A stretch of 64,000 nucleotides of DNA from Desulfoluna butyratoxydans (GTDB lineage: Bacteria > Desulfobacterota > Desulfobacteria > Desulfobacterales > Desulfolunaceae): positions 1 to 64,000 of the forward strand of contig NZ_CAADHO010000013.1 of assembly GCF_900699765.1 (NCBI RefSeq). Reading direction: 5' to 3'. Below are positions 43,417 through 50,835 of the stretch, piece after piece (positions within the stretch are counted from its first letter, which is position 1; each line of letters starts with the position of its first letter). A model generated the notes under the pieces. That model was not told the DNA's origin and did no database searches. It saw nothing but the letters and a program-made list of their open reading frames with translations. The position numbers and the translations under genes are program-made.

Positions 43417-44412
43417 ATGTTTGAGTTTGCAACGCCGTGGGCGTTTCTTTTGATGGGGGCCTTTCCGCTCCTCTGGTGGGCGGGGCGAAGGCGCAAGGCC
43501 CCGGCCCTGAGGGTCTCCACCACCGTTTCCTTTTCCCTGGTGGAGCGGTCCTGGGCTGTGTCCGGCGCGAAGCTGGTGCCCTTGTGTGCCATGGTGGCCC
43601 TTTTTTTGATGATCGTTGCCCTTGCACGGCCGCGCATGGGCGTTGAGCACAGCATGGTAAAGACCGCCGGGGTCAACATCGTCATCGCCCTGGACACCTC
43701 GGGCAGCATGGCCGCCCTGGACTTTACCCATGAGGACAAGACCGTCAATCGCCTGGAAGCCATTAAGCAGGTGGTGGATCGGTTCGTGGCCGGGCGGAGC
43801 GGGGATCGCATCGGCCTGGTGGTGTTCGGCACCGAGGCCTTTACTCAGATACCCCTGACCCGGGATTACAACACCATCTCCTCGATCCTTAAAGAGGTGG
43901 AGATCGGCGCGGCAGGAGAACAAACGGCCATCGGCGATGCCCTGGGCATCTCCCTGAAACGCCTCGAAGACATCGAGAGCACCTCCAACGTCATCGTGCT
44001 CCTCACCGACGGGGAGAACACCGCAGGGGAACTCACCCCCATGCTCTCGGCCGAGCTGGCCGCCAAACGGGGCGTCAAGGTCTACACCATCGGCGTGGGC
44101 ACCAAGGGCAAGGTGCCCTTCCTTGTGGACCATCCTCTGTTCGGCAAGCGCTACGTCTATCAGGAGGTCTCCATGGACGAGGAGACCTTGAAAGGGATCG
44201 CGTCAAAAACCGGCGGCCTCTACTTCCGTGCCGAGGATGCCGAGGCCCTGGCACAGATCTGGGCCACCATCGACCGCATGGAAAAGAGTGAGGTGGAGGT
44301 GACCTCCTGGACCGAGTATCGCGAGTACTACCGCATTCCCCTTCTTCTGGCCGTGGCGCTTCTCCTGGCCTCCGTTACTCTGGGCAACACACGATTTTTG
44401 AGGGTACCATGA
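43417..44412 (+). CDS. BatA-like vWA membrane protein
   Basis: The 331 residues contain a BatA N-terminal region with two TM segments (about 8-22 and 52-70), a vWA domain with an intact MIDAS D93-x-S95-x-S97 (ALDTSGSM), T and D MIDAS residues further on (FTQIPLTRDY, LLTDGENTAG), and a final TM helix (RIPLLLAVALLLASVTLG). The vWA domain should face the cytoplasm or periplasm bound to the membrane. GGAGG of the hairpin element supplies the ribosome binding site. Its stop overlaps the next start. Confidence 0.93.
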   Translation: MFEFATPWAFLLMGAFPLLWWAGRRRKAPALRVSTTVSFSLVERSWAVSGAKLVPLCAMVALFLMIVALARPRMGVEHSMVKTAGVNIVIALDTSGSMAALDFTHEDKTVNRLEAIKQVVDRFVAGRSGDRIGLVVFGTEAFTQIPLTRDYNTISSILKEVEIGAAGEQTAIGDALGISLKRLEDIESTSNVIVLLTDGENTAGELTPMLSAELAAKRGVKVYTIGVGTKGKVPFLVDHPLFGKRYVYQEVSMDEETLKGIASKTGGLYFRAEDAEALAQIWATIDRMEKSEVEVTSWTEYREYYRIPLLLAVALLLASVTLGNTRFLRVP

Positions 44413-46277
44413 CCTTTGCAGACTCACACATGCTTTACCTGATCTGGCTCGTACCTGCCGTGGCTGCGCTGTTCGCCTGGGGCGGCATGAGGCGCAGGCG
44501 TATTCTTTCCTCCTTTGCCTCGGAAAAAAGCCGGGCCTCGGTGCTCCCGGAGCGTACAACGGGCCGTCGCCGGGTCAAGGCGACCCTCATGGTCCTGACC
44601 ATCTTAAGCCTCATCCTCGCCCTGGCCGGGCCACGCTACGGGTATGTCTGGCAGGAGGTGGAGCGAAAAGGCGTGGACATCGTGGTGGCCCTGGACTGCT
44701 CCAAGAGCATGCTGGCCGAGGACGTGAAACCGTCTCGTCTGGAGCGGGCCAAGCGGGAGATCATCGACCTTCTGGCCATGCTGGAAGGGGACCGCGTCGG
44801 GCTGGTGGCCTTTGCCGGGGAGGCCTTTCTGCAGTGCCCCCTCACCCTGGACTACAGTTCCTTTAATATGTTCCTGGACGCCCTGACCCCTTCATACCTG
44901 CCCGTGGGCGGCACCGACCTCGCAGGGGCCCTCGCCGTTTCCATGGAGGCTTTCAAGACGGAAGACGCCACGGACAAGGCGGTGATCCTCATTACCGACG
45001 GAGAGAGCACCGACGGCACCCCCGAAGAGGTGGCAAAAAAAGCGGCGGAGCTCGGGATCAAGGTCTTTACCATCGGTGTGGGAAGCAGGGAAGGGGTGCC
45101 CGTCCCCGATGCCGGTGGCGGGTTCAAGAAGAACCGGGACGGCAGCATCCTGCTCTCCAAGCTTGACGCCACTACCCTCAAGCGCATGGCCGCCATCACC
45201 GGAGGCAGCTTTGTGCGGTCCGTGGCAGGCGACATGGACTTAGACGTCATCTACACCCAGGGCATCCGCAAGACCATGGAGGCCCGGTCCCTGGAGAGCT
45301 CCCGCAAGAAGGTGTGGGAGAACAGGTACCAGTGGTTTCTGGCGGCGGCCGTGGTCTTTCTTCTGGCCTACCTCGGCCTGGGAGACGCCAAAAATAACGG
45401 CACCGCCGTGCTGGTGGCCCTGTGCCTGCTTCTGCCCCGATACGCCAGCGCCCTGGACCTTGCCTCTCCTCTGGAAAAGGGGGTGACGGCCTTTGACGCC
45501 GGAGACTATGAGGGGGCCCTGACCCACTTTATCGACGGTCAGCTCAACGACCCGGACAACCCGGCCATTGATTTCAATATCGGCACCGCCTATTATCGCC
45601 TGGGAAAATTCGACGAGGCCGCCCACAGCTTTGAGCGGGCCGCCCGTTCCGACGACCCGTCCCTTAAAAACAAGGCGCTCTACAACCTGGGCAACAGCCG
45701 GTTCAAAAAAGGTGAGGTAAAGGAGGCCATCGAGACCTGGGAGAACCTTCTTAAAGAGGCCCCGGAGGACAAACGGGTCGCCGAAAACTTGGATTTTGCG
45801 CGGAAACGGCTGGAAGAGATGAAACCGCAGCCCAAAAACCAGCAGGGGAAAGGCGACAACCAGCCCAACAAGGACGGAGAGCAAGACTCGCAAGACTCCC
45901 AGAGCCCGGGTCAACAGGGCCAGCAGGATCAGGAGCAGAAAGACCAGGGCCAGAAAGATCAGAGCCAGAAAGATCAAGGGCAACAGGGGCCCCAGGGAGG
46001 GCAGGATCAGCAGCCAGCCCCTGACCCGGAAAAACCCGGAGACGAGAAGGCAGGCCAGCAGCAACAGGCCCCAGATCCCGCCGATGCCAAACCCGCAGGC
46101 GGCCAGTCCGGAGATGAAGCCCCCGGCACAGAGGAGAGCCAGGCGATGGGCAGCCAGGAAAAGCCCGGAGACGAGGAGATGCAACAGGCCGCCTCCGCCC
46201 TTAACCGATTGAAGGACAAACCCGGCGGCGTCATGATGCGGCGCGCCGAAAAACGACGTGTGGAAAAGGACTGGTAG
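44409..46277 (+). CDS. Fused BatB-BatC protein (vWA plus TPR)
   Basis: The 622 residues join two proteins that are separate in the original Bat system. Residues 1-330 are BatB-like: two N-terminal TM helices, a vWA with MIDAS D96-x-S98-x-S100 (ALDCSKSM), and a TM helix near 305-320. Residues 345-470 are TPR repeats (AFDAGDYEGALTHFIDG, NIGTAYYRLGKFDEAAHSFE). Residues 475-600 are a low-complexity tail rich in Gln, Asp, Lys and Gly. The ATG overlaps the batA stop (ATGA). Such BatB/C fusions are known in other phyla. Confidence 0.9.
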   Translation: MTFADSHMLYLIWLVPAVAALFAWGGMRRRRILSSFASEKSRASVLPERTTGRRRVKATLMVLTILSLILALAGPRYGYVWQEVERKGVDIVVALDCSKSMLAEDVKPSRLERAKREIIDLLAMLEGDRVGLVAFAGEAFLQCPLTLDYSSFNMFLDALTPSYLPVGGTDLAGALAVSMEAFKTEDATDKAVILITDGESTDGTPEEVAKKAAELGIKVFTIGVGSREGVPVPDAGGGFKKNRDGSILLSKLDATTLKRMAAITGGSFVRSVAGDMDLDVIYTQGIRKTMEARSLESSRKKVWENRYQWFLAAAVVFLLAYLGLGDAKNNGTAVLVALCLLLPRYASALDLASPLEKGVTAFDAGDYEGALTHFIDGQLNDPDNPAIDFNIGTAYYRLGKFDEAAHSFERAARSDDPSLKNKALYNLGNSRFKKGEVKEAIETWENLLKEAPEDKRVAENLDFARKRLEEMKPQPKNQQGKGDNQPNKDGEQDSQDSQSPGQQGQQDQEQKDQGQKDQSQKDQGQQGPQGGQDQQPAPDPEKPGDEKAGQQQQAPDPADAKPAGGQSGDEAPGTEESQAMGSQEKPGDEEMQQAASALNRLKDKPGGVMMRRAEKRRVEKDW

Positions 46278-48020
46278 ATGAAGCGCTTGTTTCTTTTTTT
46301 GATAACGGTACTGCTCGTGGGCCCCTGGGCCTCCGGTGTTCAGGCCCAGGGAGCGCGGGCCGTGGTGGATACCAACCGGTTGCGGCTGGGGGAATCCCTG
46401 ACCCTTCGCGTCATCGCCGATTTTGACGACGCCCGGGTGGCAATGCCCGAACTGGCCGATTTTCGCGTGTCGCCCAGGGGCACCAGCTCCCGCGTTCAGA
46501 GGATCAATGGAACCACCACCCGTGAGGTGGAGAGCCTTTTTCTGCTCATCCCCTTGCGAACCGGCCAGCTTACCATTCCGGCCATCCCCGTCCGGGGAAG
46601 AGGCGTGCAGGCCGTGACGCGGCCCATCGTGGTCCAGGTGGATGAGCGCAGCGCCGCGTCAATCTCAGATCAGCCCTGGTCGGTGACGGCCGAGGTCTCC
46701 AACACCTCGCCATACGTTGGAGAGCAGGTGGTCTGGACCTTCAGGTTTCAAACCGCGGCCGCCTTTCAGAATGCGCGCCTGGGAAAACCCGATTTTAACG
46801 GCTTCTCCTCGGATGAGATGGGGGAAGGCCGGGCCTTTGAGCGGGTAATCAACGGCAGGCGCTATGCCATCCATGAAGTCACCGAGCTGCTCATCCCTCA
46901 GAAAGCAGGTGCTTTTGAGGTCCAGCCGGCAAGCCTGTCCGTCGCCGTGGTCACGGGGCGCTCCCGAAGGTCCCGGGACCCTATGTTTGATGATTTTTTC
47001 TCCACCCGTAACGTGATGGAGCAAAAGCTCCTCACCACCGAAGCCGTTGCCCTTACCGTCCGGCCCCTGCCGCCGTACTCTGGGAAAACCCCTTTTTCAG
47101 GCCTTGTGGGACATTTTTCCCTCACAGCTGCCCTTGAAAACGATGAGGTTAAGGCTGGAGACCCCCTGACCCTGACCCTGACGATCCAGGGCACGGGCAA
47201 TATCCGCGATGCCGCAGCTCCCCTGGTCTTTCTGCCCGAGGGCATGAAGCAGTATGGGGACACCCCCGTGGAGGAGATCGCCATGGGCCCCTCGGGGTGG
47301 CAGGGGAGAAAGACCTTTAAAACAGCCATCGTGCCCCTCAAGCCCGGAAAGGTGACCATCCCGTCCGTCTCCCTGGTGTGGTTTGATCCCCAGGCCGAAA
47401 CCTATCGCACCGAGAAATCCGGGCCCCTCACCTTTACCGTGACGGAAAACACAGCCGCCGAGGCCGTGGAGGTCTTTCAGGCAGGAAGCGGGGATGCCCC
47501 TTCGTTGGCGCCGGAGAAACAGGCCGTCCGCCTCAAAGGGCGTGACATCCTGCCCTTAAACGTGGACCCGGACGCCGTCGTCCACAGGGCGCCCATGGAT
47601 GTAACTCTTTTTTTGACCTGGCTGGCAGGGCCCTTCGGGGTTTTTTTGATTCTTGTGGTGGGGCTCAATCGCTTTGCACGGGGCCTCAGCGTGGGCCAGG
47701 CCCTTGGGCGCAAGGCATCGGCCAGGCTTAAGGAAGCGGAAAACGCCACGGGCGATACCGAGCAGTTTTACGGAGCCCTTCACGCCGCCCTGGTGGCCGT
47801 CATGGGAGCCCTTGCCGGGCGCCCCGTGGAAGGCTTGACAGGTGATGATATCCGGCAGATCGTATCCCGGGCGAGTGGCTCCCCCGAGGCGGGCGAATCG
47901 TGCGTGGCTATCCTGGAGTCCGTGGAAGCCGCCCGGTACGGCGGTGCTGCTGAAGGGGAGGGGGGCCGCAAGGAAAAAGTCCGGACCCTTGCGAAGCTTT
48001 TGAAGGAGGTGAAAGCATGA
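46278..48020 (+). CDS. BatD-like protein
   Basis: The 580-residue protein has a signal peptide (KRLFLFLITVLLVGPWASGVQA), several beta-sandwich segments (residues 25-400, with repeated VDTNRLRLGESLTLRV- and VKAGDPLTLTLTIQGTG-type strands), one TM helix near 440-460, and a cytoplasmic helical tail. This is the BatD (oxygen tolerance) plan, a periplasmic domain hung from the inner membrane. Its start abuts the previous stop and its end overlaps batE. Confidence 0.9.
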   Translation: MKRLFLFLITVLLVGPWASGVQAQGARAVVDTNRLRLGESLTLRVIADFDDARVAMPELADFRVSPRGTSSRVQRINGTTTREVESLFLLIPLRTGQLTIPAIPVRGRGVQAVTRPIVVQVDERSAASISDQPWSVTAEVSNTSPYVGEQVVWTFRFQTAAAFQNARLGKPDFNGFSSDEMGEGRAFERVINGRRYAIHEVTELLIPQKAGAFEVQPASLSVAVVTGRSRRSRDPMFDDFFSTRNVMEQKLLTTEAVALTVRPLPPYSGKTPFSGLVGHFSLTAALENDEVKAGDPLTLTLTIQGTGNIRDAAAPLVFLPEGMKQYGDTPVEEIAMGPSGWQGRKTFKTAIVPLKPGKVTIPSVSLVWFDPQAETYRTEKSGPLTFTVTENTAAEAVEVFQAGSGDAPSLAPEKQAVRLKGRDILPLNVDPDAVVHRAPMDVTLFLTWLAGPFGVFLILVVGLNRFARGLSVGQALGRKASARLKEAENATGDTEQFYGALHAALVAVMGALAGRPVEGLTGDDIRQIVSRASGSPEAGESCVAILESVEAARYGGAAEGEGGRKEKVRTLAKLLKEVKA

Positions 48021-48754
48021 AGCGCCTGCTGTGTATCCTGATTCTGTTGATCCCCGCCGTGGCCTTTGGCAGCGAATCCTCCAAGGCTTTTTACGACGGC
48101 ATCGCCCACTACGAAAAGGGCAGCTACGACGAAGCCCTGGAGAGCTTTCTCTCCATCTCCGGTCAGGGCATTGAAAACGGCAAACTCGCCTACAACCTGG
48201 GCAACACCTACATGCAGATAGGGGACCTGGGCCGCGCCGTCCTCTGGTACGACAGGGCCCATCGCCTCATGCCCGCGGACCCGGATCTGACTTTCAACCG
48301 GAACCAGGCCCTCTCCCAGGTGAAAGACCGCCAGGAGGGGACGGAAAACCCGGTGATGTCCGTTCTCTTTTTCTGGAAACAGGGGCTCTCCCTGAAAACC
48401 CTCCAACAACTTGCCGTGGGCTTGGGAGTGCTCTTCTGGGGTCTCCTGGCCCTGGCCATCCTTTTGCGGAAAACACCCCTTAAAACCGCAGCCGCCGTAA
48501 GCGGCGCCCTGTTTCTCCTCCTGGCCTCCACGGCCCTCTGGGACACCGTTTCCGACGTACGCATCCAAAAGGGCGTGGTGCTACCACAGGCCGTCTCCGT
48601 GCGTTCCGGCCTTTCAGATACCGCCACCGAGCTTTTTGTCCTCCACGCAGGCAGCCGGGTCACCGTGGAGCAGGAGCGCAGCGGCTGGGTCCGCATCGCC
48701 TTTGCCCAGGGCAAGATCGGCTGGGTGAAAAAAGAGAGCGTCGGGGTTATTTGA
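48017..48754 (+). CDS. BatE-like TPR protein with SH3 domain
   Basis: The 245-residue protein has a signal peptide (ending ...PAVAFGSE), TPR repeats (about 22-95, GIAHYEKGSYDEALESFLSI and LAYNLGNTYMQIGDLGRAV), two TM helices (about 128-145 and 152-170), and a C-terminal bacterial SH3-like domain (about 185-245, ELFVLHAGSRVTVEQERSGW). It is the last gene of the operon. A REP array starts just after the stop. Confidence 0.88.
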   Translation: MKRLLCILILLIPAVAFGSESSKAFYDGIAHYEKGSYDEALESFLSISGQGIENGKLAYNLGNTYMQIGDLGRAVLWYDRAHRLMPADPDLTFNRNQALSQVKDRQEGTENPVMSVLFFWKQGLSLKTLQQLAVGLGVLFWGLLALAILLRKTPLKTAAAVSGALFLLLASTALWDTVSDVRIQKGVVLPQAVSVRSGLSDTATELFVLHAGSRVTVEQERSGWVRIAFAQGKIGWVKKESVGVI

Positions 48755-48777
48755 GGTGGCAATGAAAGCCTCAACCG

Positions 48778-49195
48778 AGCCGATTCCATTGGAGCGCCGC
48801 ACTCCTGTGCGGCGTTCGCATGACAACGGCATCCCGGACCATGCCTTTGAACCAGCAGTCAATAGAATCACTTCACAACAAGACGGTTTATCCCGTAACC
48901 CGAAAAGCCGCACGAAGTGCGGCGCTTCTCAACCGAGCCGATGTCTTTGGAGCGCCGCACTCCCGTGCGGCATTCGCAGGCCAACGGCATCCCGGACCAT
49001 GCCTTTGAACCAGGTGTCAATAGAGTCACTTAACAACAAAACGGTTCATCCCGTAACCCGAAAAAGCCGCACAAAGTGCGGCGCTCCACAATCGAGCTGA
49101 CACCATTGGAGCGCCGCACTCCTGTGCGGCATTGGCAGGCCAATGGCATCCCGAACCATACCTTCAGATCGGGCGGTCAACATGATCACCCTGGC
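48778..49195. repeat. REP array with paired GCCGCAC hairpins
   Basis: About 2.5 units of 155-163 bases. Each begins GGAGCGCCGCACTCCTGTGC, continues through shared spacer words CGGCATCCCGGACCATGCCT and CCCGTAACCCGAAAAGCCGC, and ends with an inverted GCCGCAC...GTGCGGCGCT hairpin. Starts are near 48790, 48953 and 49108. The third unit lacks the second hairpin and leads into the RAYT gene. Confidence 0.92.
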
Positions 49196-49207
49196 ACAGG
49201 AGGAAGC

Positions 49208-49786
49208 ATGACGCACCTTGGGTGGTATTCCCGGGGGTACCTTCCCCATTGTGATGCACCGGGCGCTTTGCAGGCCATAACCTTTCGTCTTGCCGACAGC
49301 CTTCCCCTTGATGTGTTGAAGAAAATGGAAAGAGACGTTGCGGCATCACCTGACGGCCAAAAGAACCGTAGATTGCGCCGGCGCATCAATGAGTGGCTCG
49401 ATACAGGGTATGGGGCGTGTCTTTTGAACCATCCTGAATGCGCGGCAGTTGTTGCTGACTCGTTTCGGTTTTTTCACCAAACGCGTTATGAACTCATCGC
49501 ATGGGTGGTGATGCCCAACCATGTTCACCTTGTTATCCGGCAATATGAGGGCTGGCCCCTGGGTGGGGTGATTCGAAGCTGGAAGGTCTTTACCTCAAAG
49601 AAGATCAGGGAAGTACATGGGGGGCCACTGCCCGAGAAAATTTGGCAACGCGGCTTTTGGGATCGGTTGATTCGAAATGAACACCACTATGAAGCTGCTC
49701 TTCAATATATCGCCGACAATCCTGTACATGCAGGGCTTGTGGCTTCTTCCCATGAATGGCCGTGGATGGGCTTGCCGTCGTTGTAA
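49208..49786 (+). CDS. REP-associated tyrosine transposase (RAYT)
   Basis: The 192-residue protein has the HUH motif in VVMPNHVHLVIR, a catalytic-region KVFTSKKIREV, and the C-terminal YIADNPVHAGLVA that is typical of TnpA_REP. It starts at ATG 49208, after ACAGGAGGAAGC. REP hairpins lie on both sides (48778-49195 and 49787-49850), so gene and repeats form a REPtron-like unit. It is not closely similar to the RAYT at 37986. Confidence 0.92.
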   Translation: MTHLGWYSRGYLPHCDAPGALQAITFRLADSLPLDVLKKMERDVAASPDGQKNRRLRRRINEWLDTGYGACLLNHPECAAVVADSFRFFHQTRYELIAWVVMPNHVHLVIRQYEGWPLGGVIRSWKVFTSKKIREVHGGPLPEKIWQRGFWDRLIRNEHHYEAALQYIADNPVHAGLVASSHEWPWMGLPSL

Positions 49787-49850
49787 AAAAGCCGCACGGA
49801 GTGCGGCGCTCCATAAGCGAACGTCGTTTGGAATGCCGCATTCCTGCGAG
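49787..49850. repeat. REP hairpins after the RAYT gene
   Basis: AAAGCCGCACGGAGTGCGGC is followed by a degenerate GGAATGCCGCATTCCTGC. This is the closing copy of the family at 48778. Confidence 0.85.
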
Positions 49851-49864
49851 GTAACTATGCCGAT

Positions 49865-50707
49865 CTATTCAAAGGCGATCACCGTGCCTGTGTGGACCGA
49901 ACGATACGTATCTCCCAGCCGGGAGATGAGCCCTTTGAGGTGTTCGGGCCCGCCGCTGCAGTGGCAGATCATGATGTGGGGGATGGCTTCTTTCAGGAAG
50001 TAGTCGGTGGTTTTGTCGATGCGGGAAGGGTCGGCCTCCACCAGGTGGGTGCCGCCGATGACCGCATGGATGGGCTCGCCAAACTCTTTTTTGACCTTCT
50101 CCAGGATGTTCACCACCCCGGGGTGGGAGCAGCCCAGGATCACCACCAGGCCGCGACAGGTTTTCAGCACGAGGATCTGCTCCTCGGAAAAGTCGTCCAC
50201 CACGCGGCCGTCGCGACGCTCCACCACAAATCGCTGGTTGATCTTCTCAAAGGGACTGGTCCTCTCAAAGCCCGTCACCGAAAACACCCCGGGGAAGACT
50301 TCCGTTGCGTCCCCTTCCAGTTCGTGCACGGCAACGTGTGCGCCCTCAAGCTCCTCTTTTGAAAACGCGTTGCCGAGAAAGGCCTCTCCCGTCTCCCTGA
50401 ATCCGTATTTTTTGTCGAAAAAGCCGGGCCTGACAAAGAGGTTCGTCTTTCTGCCCTTGGCTTGTTCCACAAAGGCATTGTACCCGCCGGAGTGGTCGTA
50501 GTGGCCGTGGCTGATGAAGACGGAGTCCACGGCATCGGTGTGGATGTTAAGGCGCTCCGCGTTTTTGAGGAAGAGGCCCGATGCCCCGGTGTCAAAGAGA
50601 AACGAGGTGTCTCCTGCCTTGATGTGAAAGGAGAGCCCGTGTTCGGCTTCCAGATTTGGCGTGTCGCCCAGGGTGTTCTCCACGAGGGCAGTGATGGTGA
50701 CCTTCAT
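49865..50707 (-). CDS. MBL-fold metallo-hydrolase
   Basis: The 280-residue protein has the metal motif SHGHYDHSGGYNAF (HxHxDH), a Cys-Ser-His GCSHPG motif, and further His in IGGTHLVEAD and CHCSGGPEHLKG. It resembles the MBL hydrolases once annotated as the dihydropterin-ribofuranosyl-aminobenzene-phosphate synthases of methanogens. The function is not established. The preferred ATG at 50707 gives MKVTITALVENTLG; an ATG at 50734 lacks support. It is monocistronic and ends next to the REP cluster. Confidence 0.88.
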   Translation of the reverse strand: MKVTITALVENTLGDTPNLEAEHGLSFHIKAGDTSFLFDTGASGLFLKNAERLNIHTDAVDSVFISHGHYDHSGGYNAFVEQAKGRKTNLFVRPGFFDKKYGFRETGEAFLGNAFSKEELEGAHVAVHELEGDATEVFPGVFSVTGFERTSPFEKINQRFVVERRDGRVVDDFSEEQILVLKTCRGLVVILGCSHPGVVNILEKVKKEFGEPIHAVIGGTHLVEADPSRIDKTTDYFLKEAIPHIMICHCSGGPEHLKGLISRLGDTYRSVHTGTVIAFE

Positions 50708-50835
50708 GATGGGTGTCCTTATATCCTTTTGCAAATGAGGGACAGTCCGGCATGGGCCGGGTTGTCGATAACTTTTATTTAAAGGTGCAGTATTATGCGA
50801 GGTGGGTAAGAAGTCAATGCCCCATGGGGGAAATG

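Noticed and set aside
48778..49195. CRISPR array
   Set aside because: Units are 155-163 bases with palindromic ends and conserved spacers, and a RAYT gene follows. No cas genes are present.
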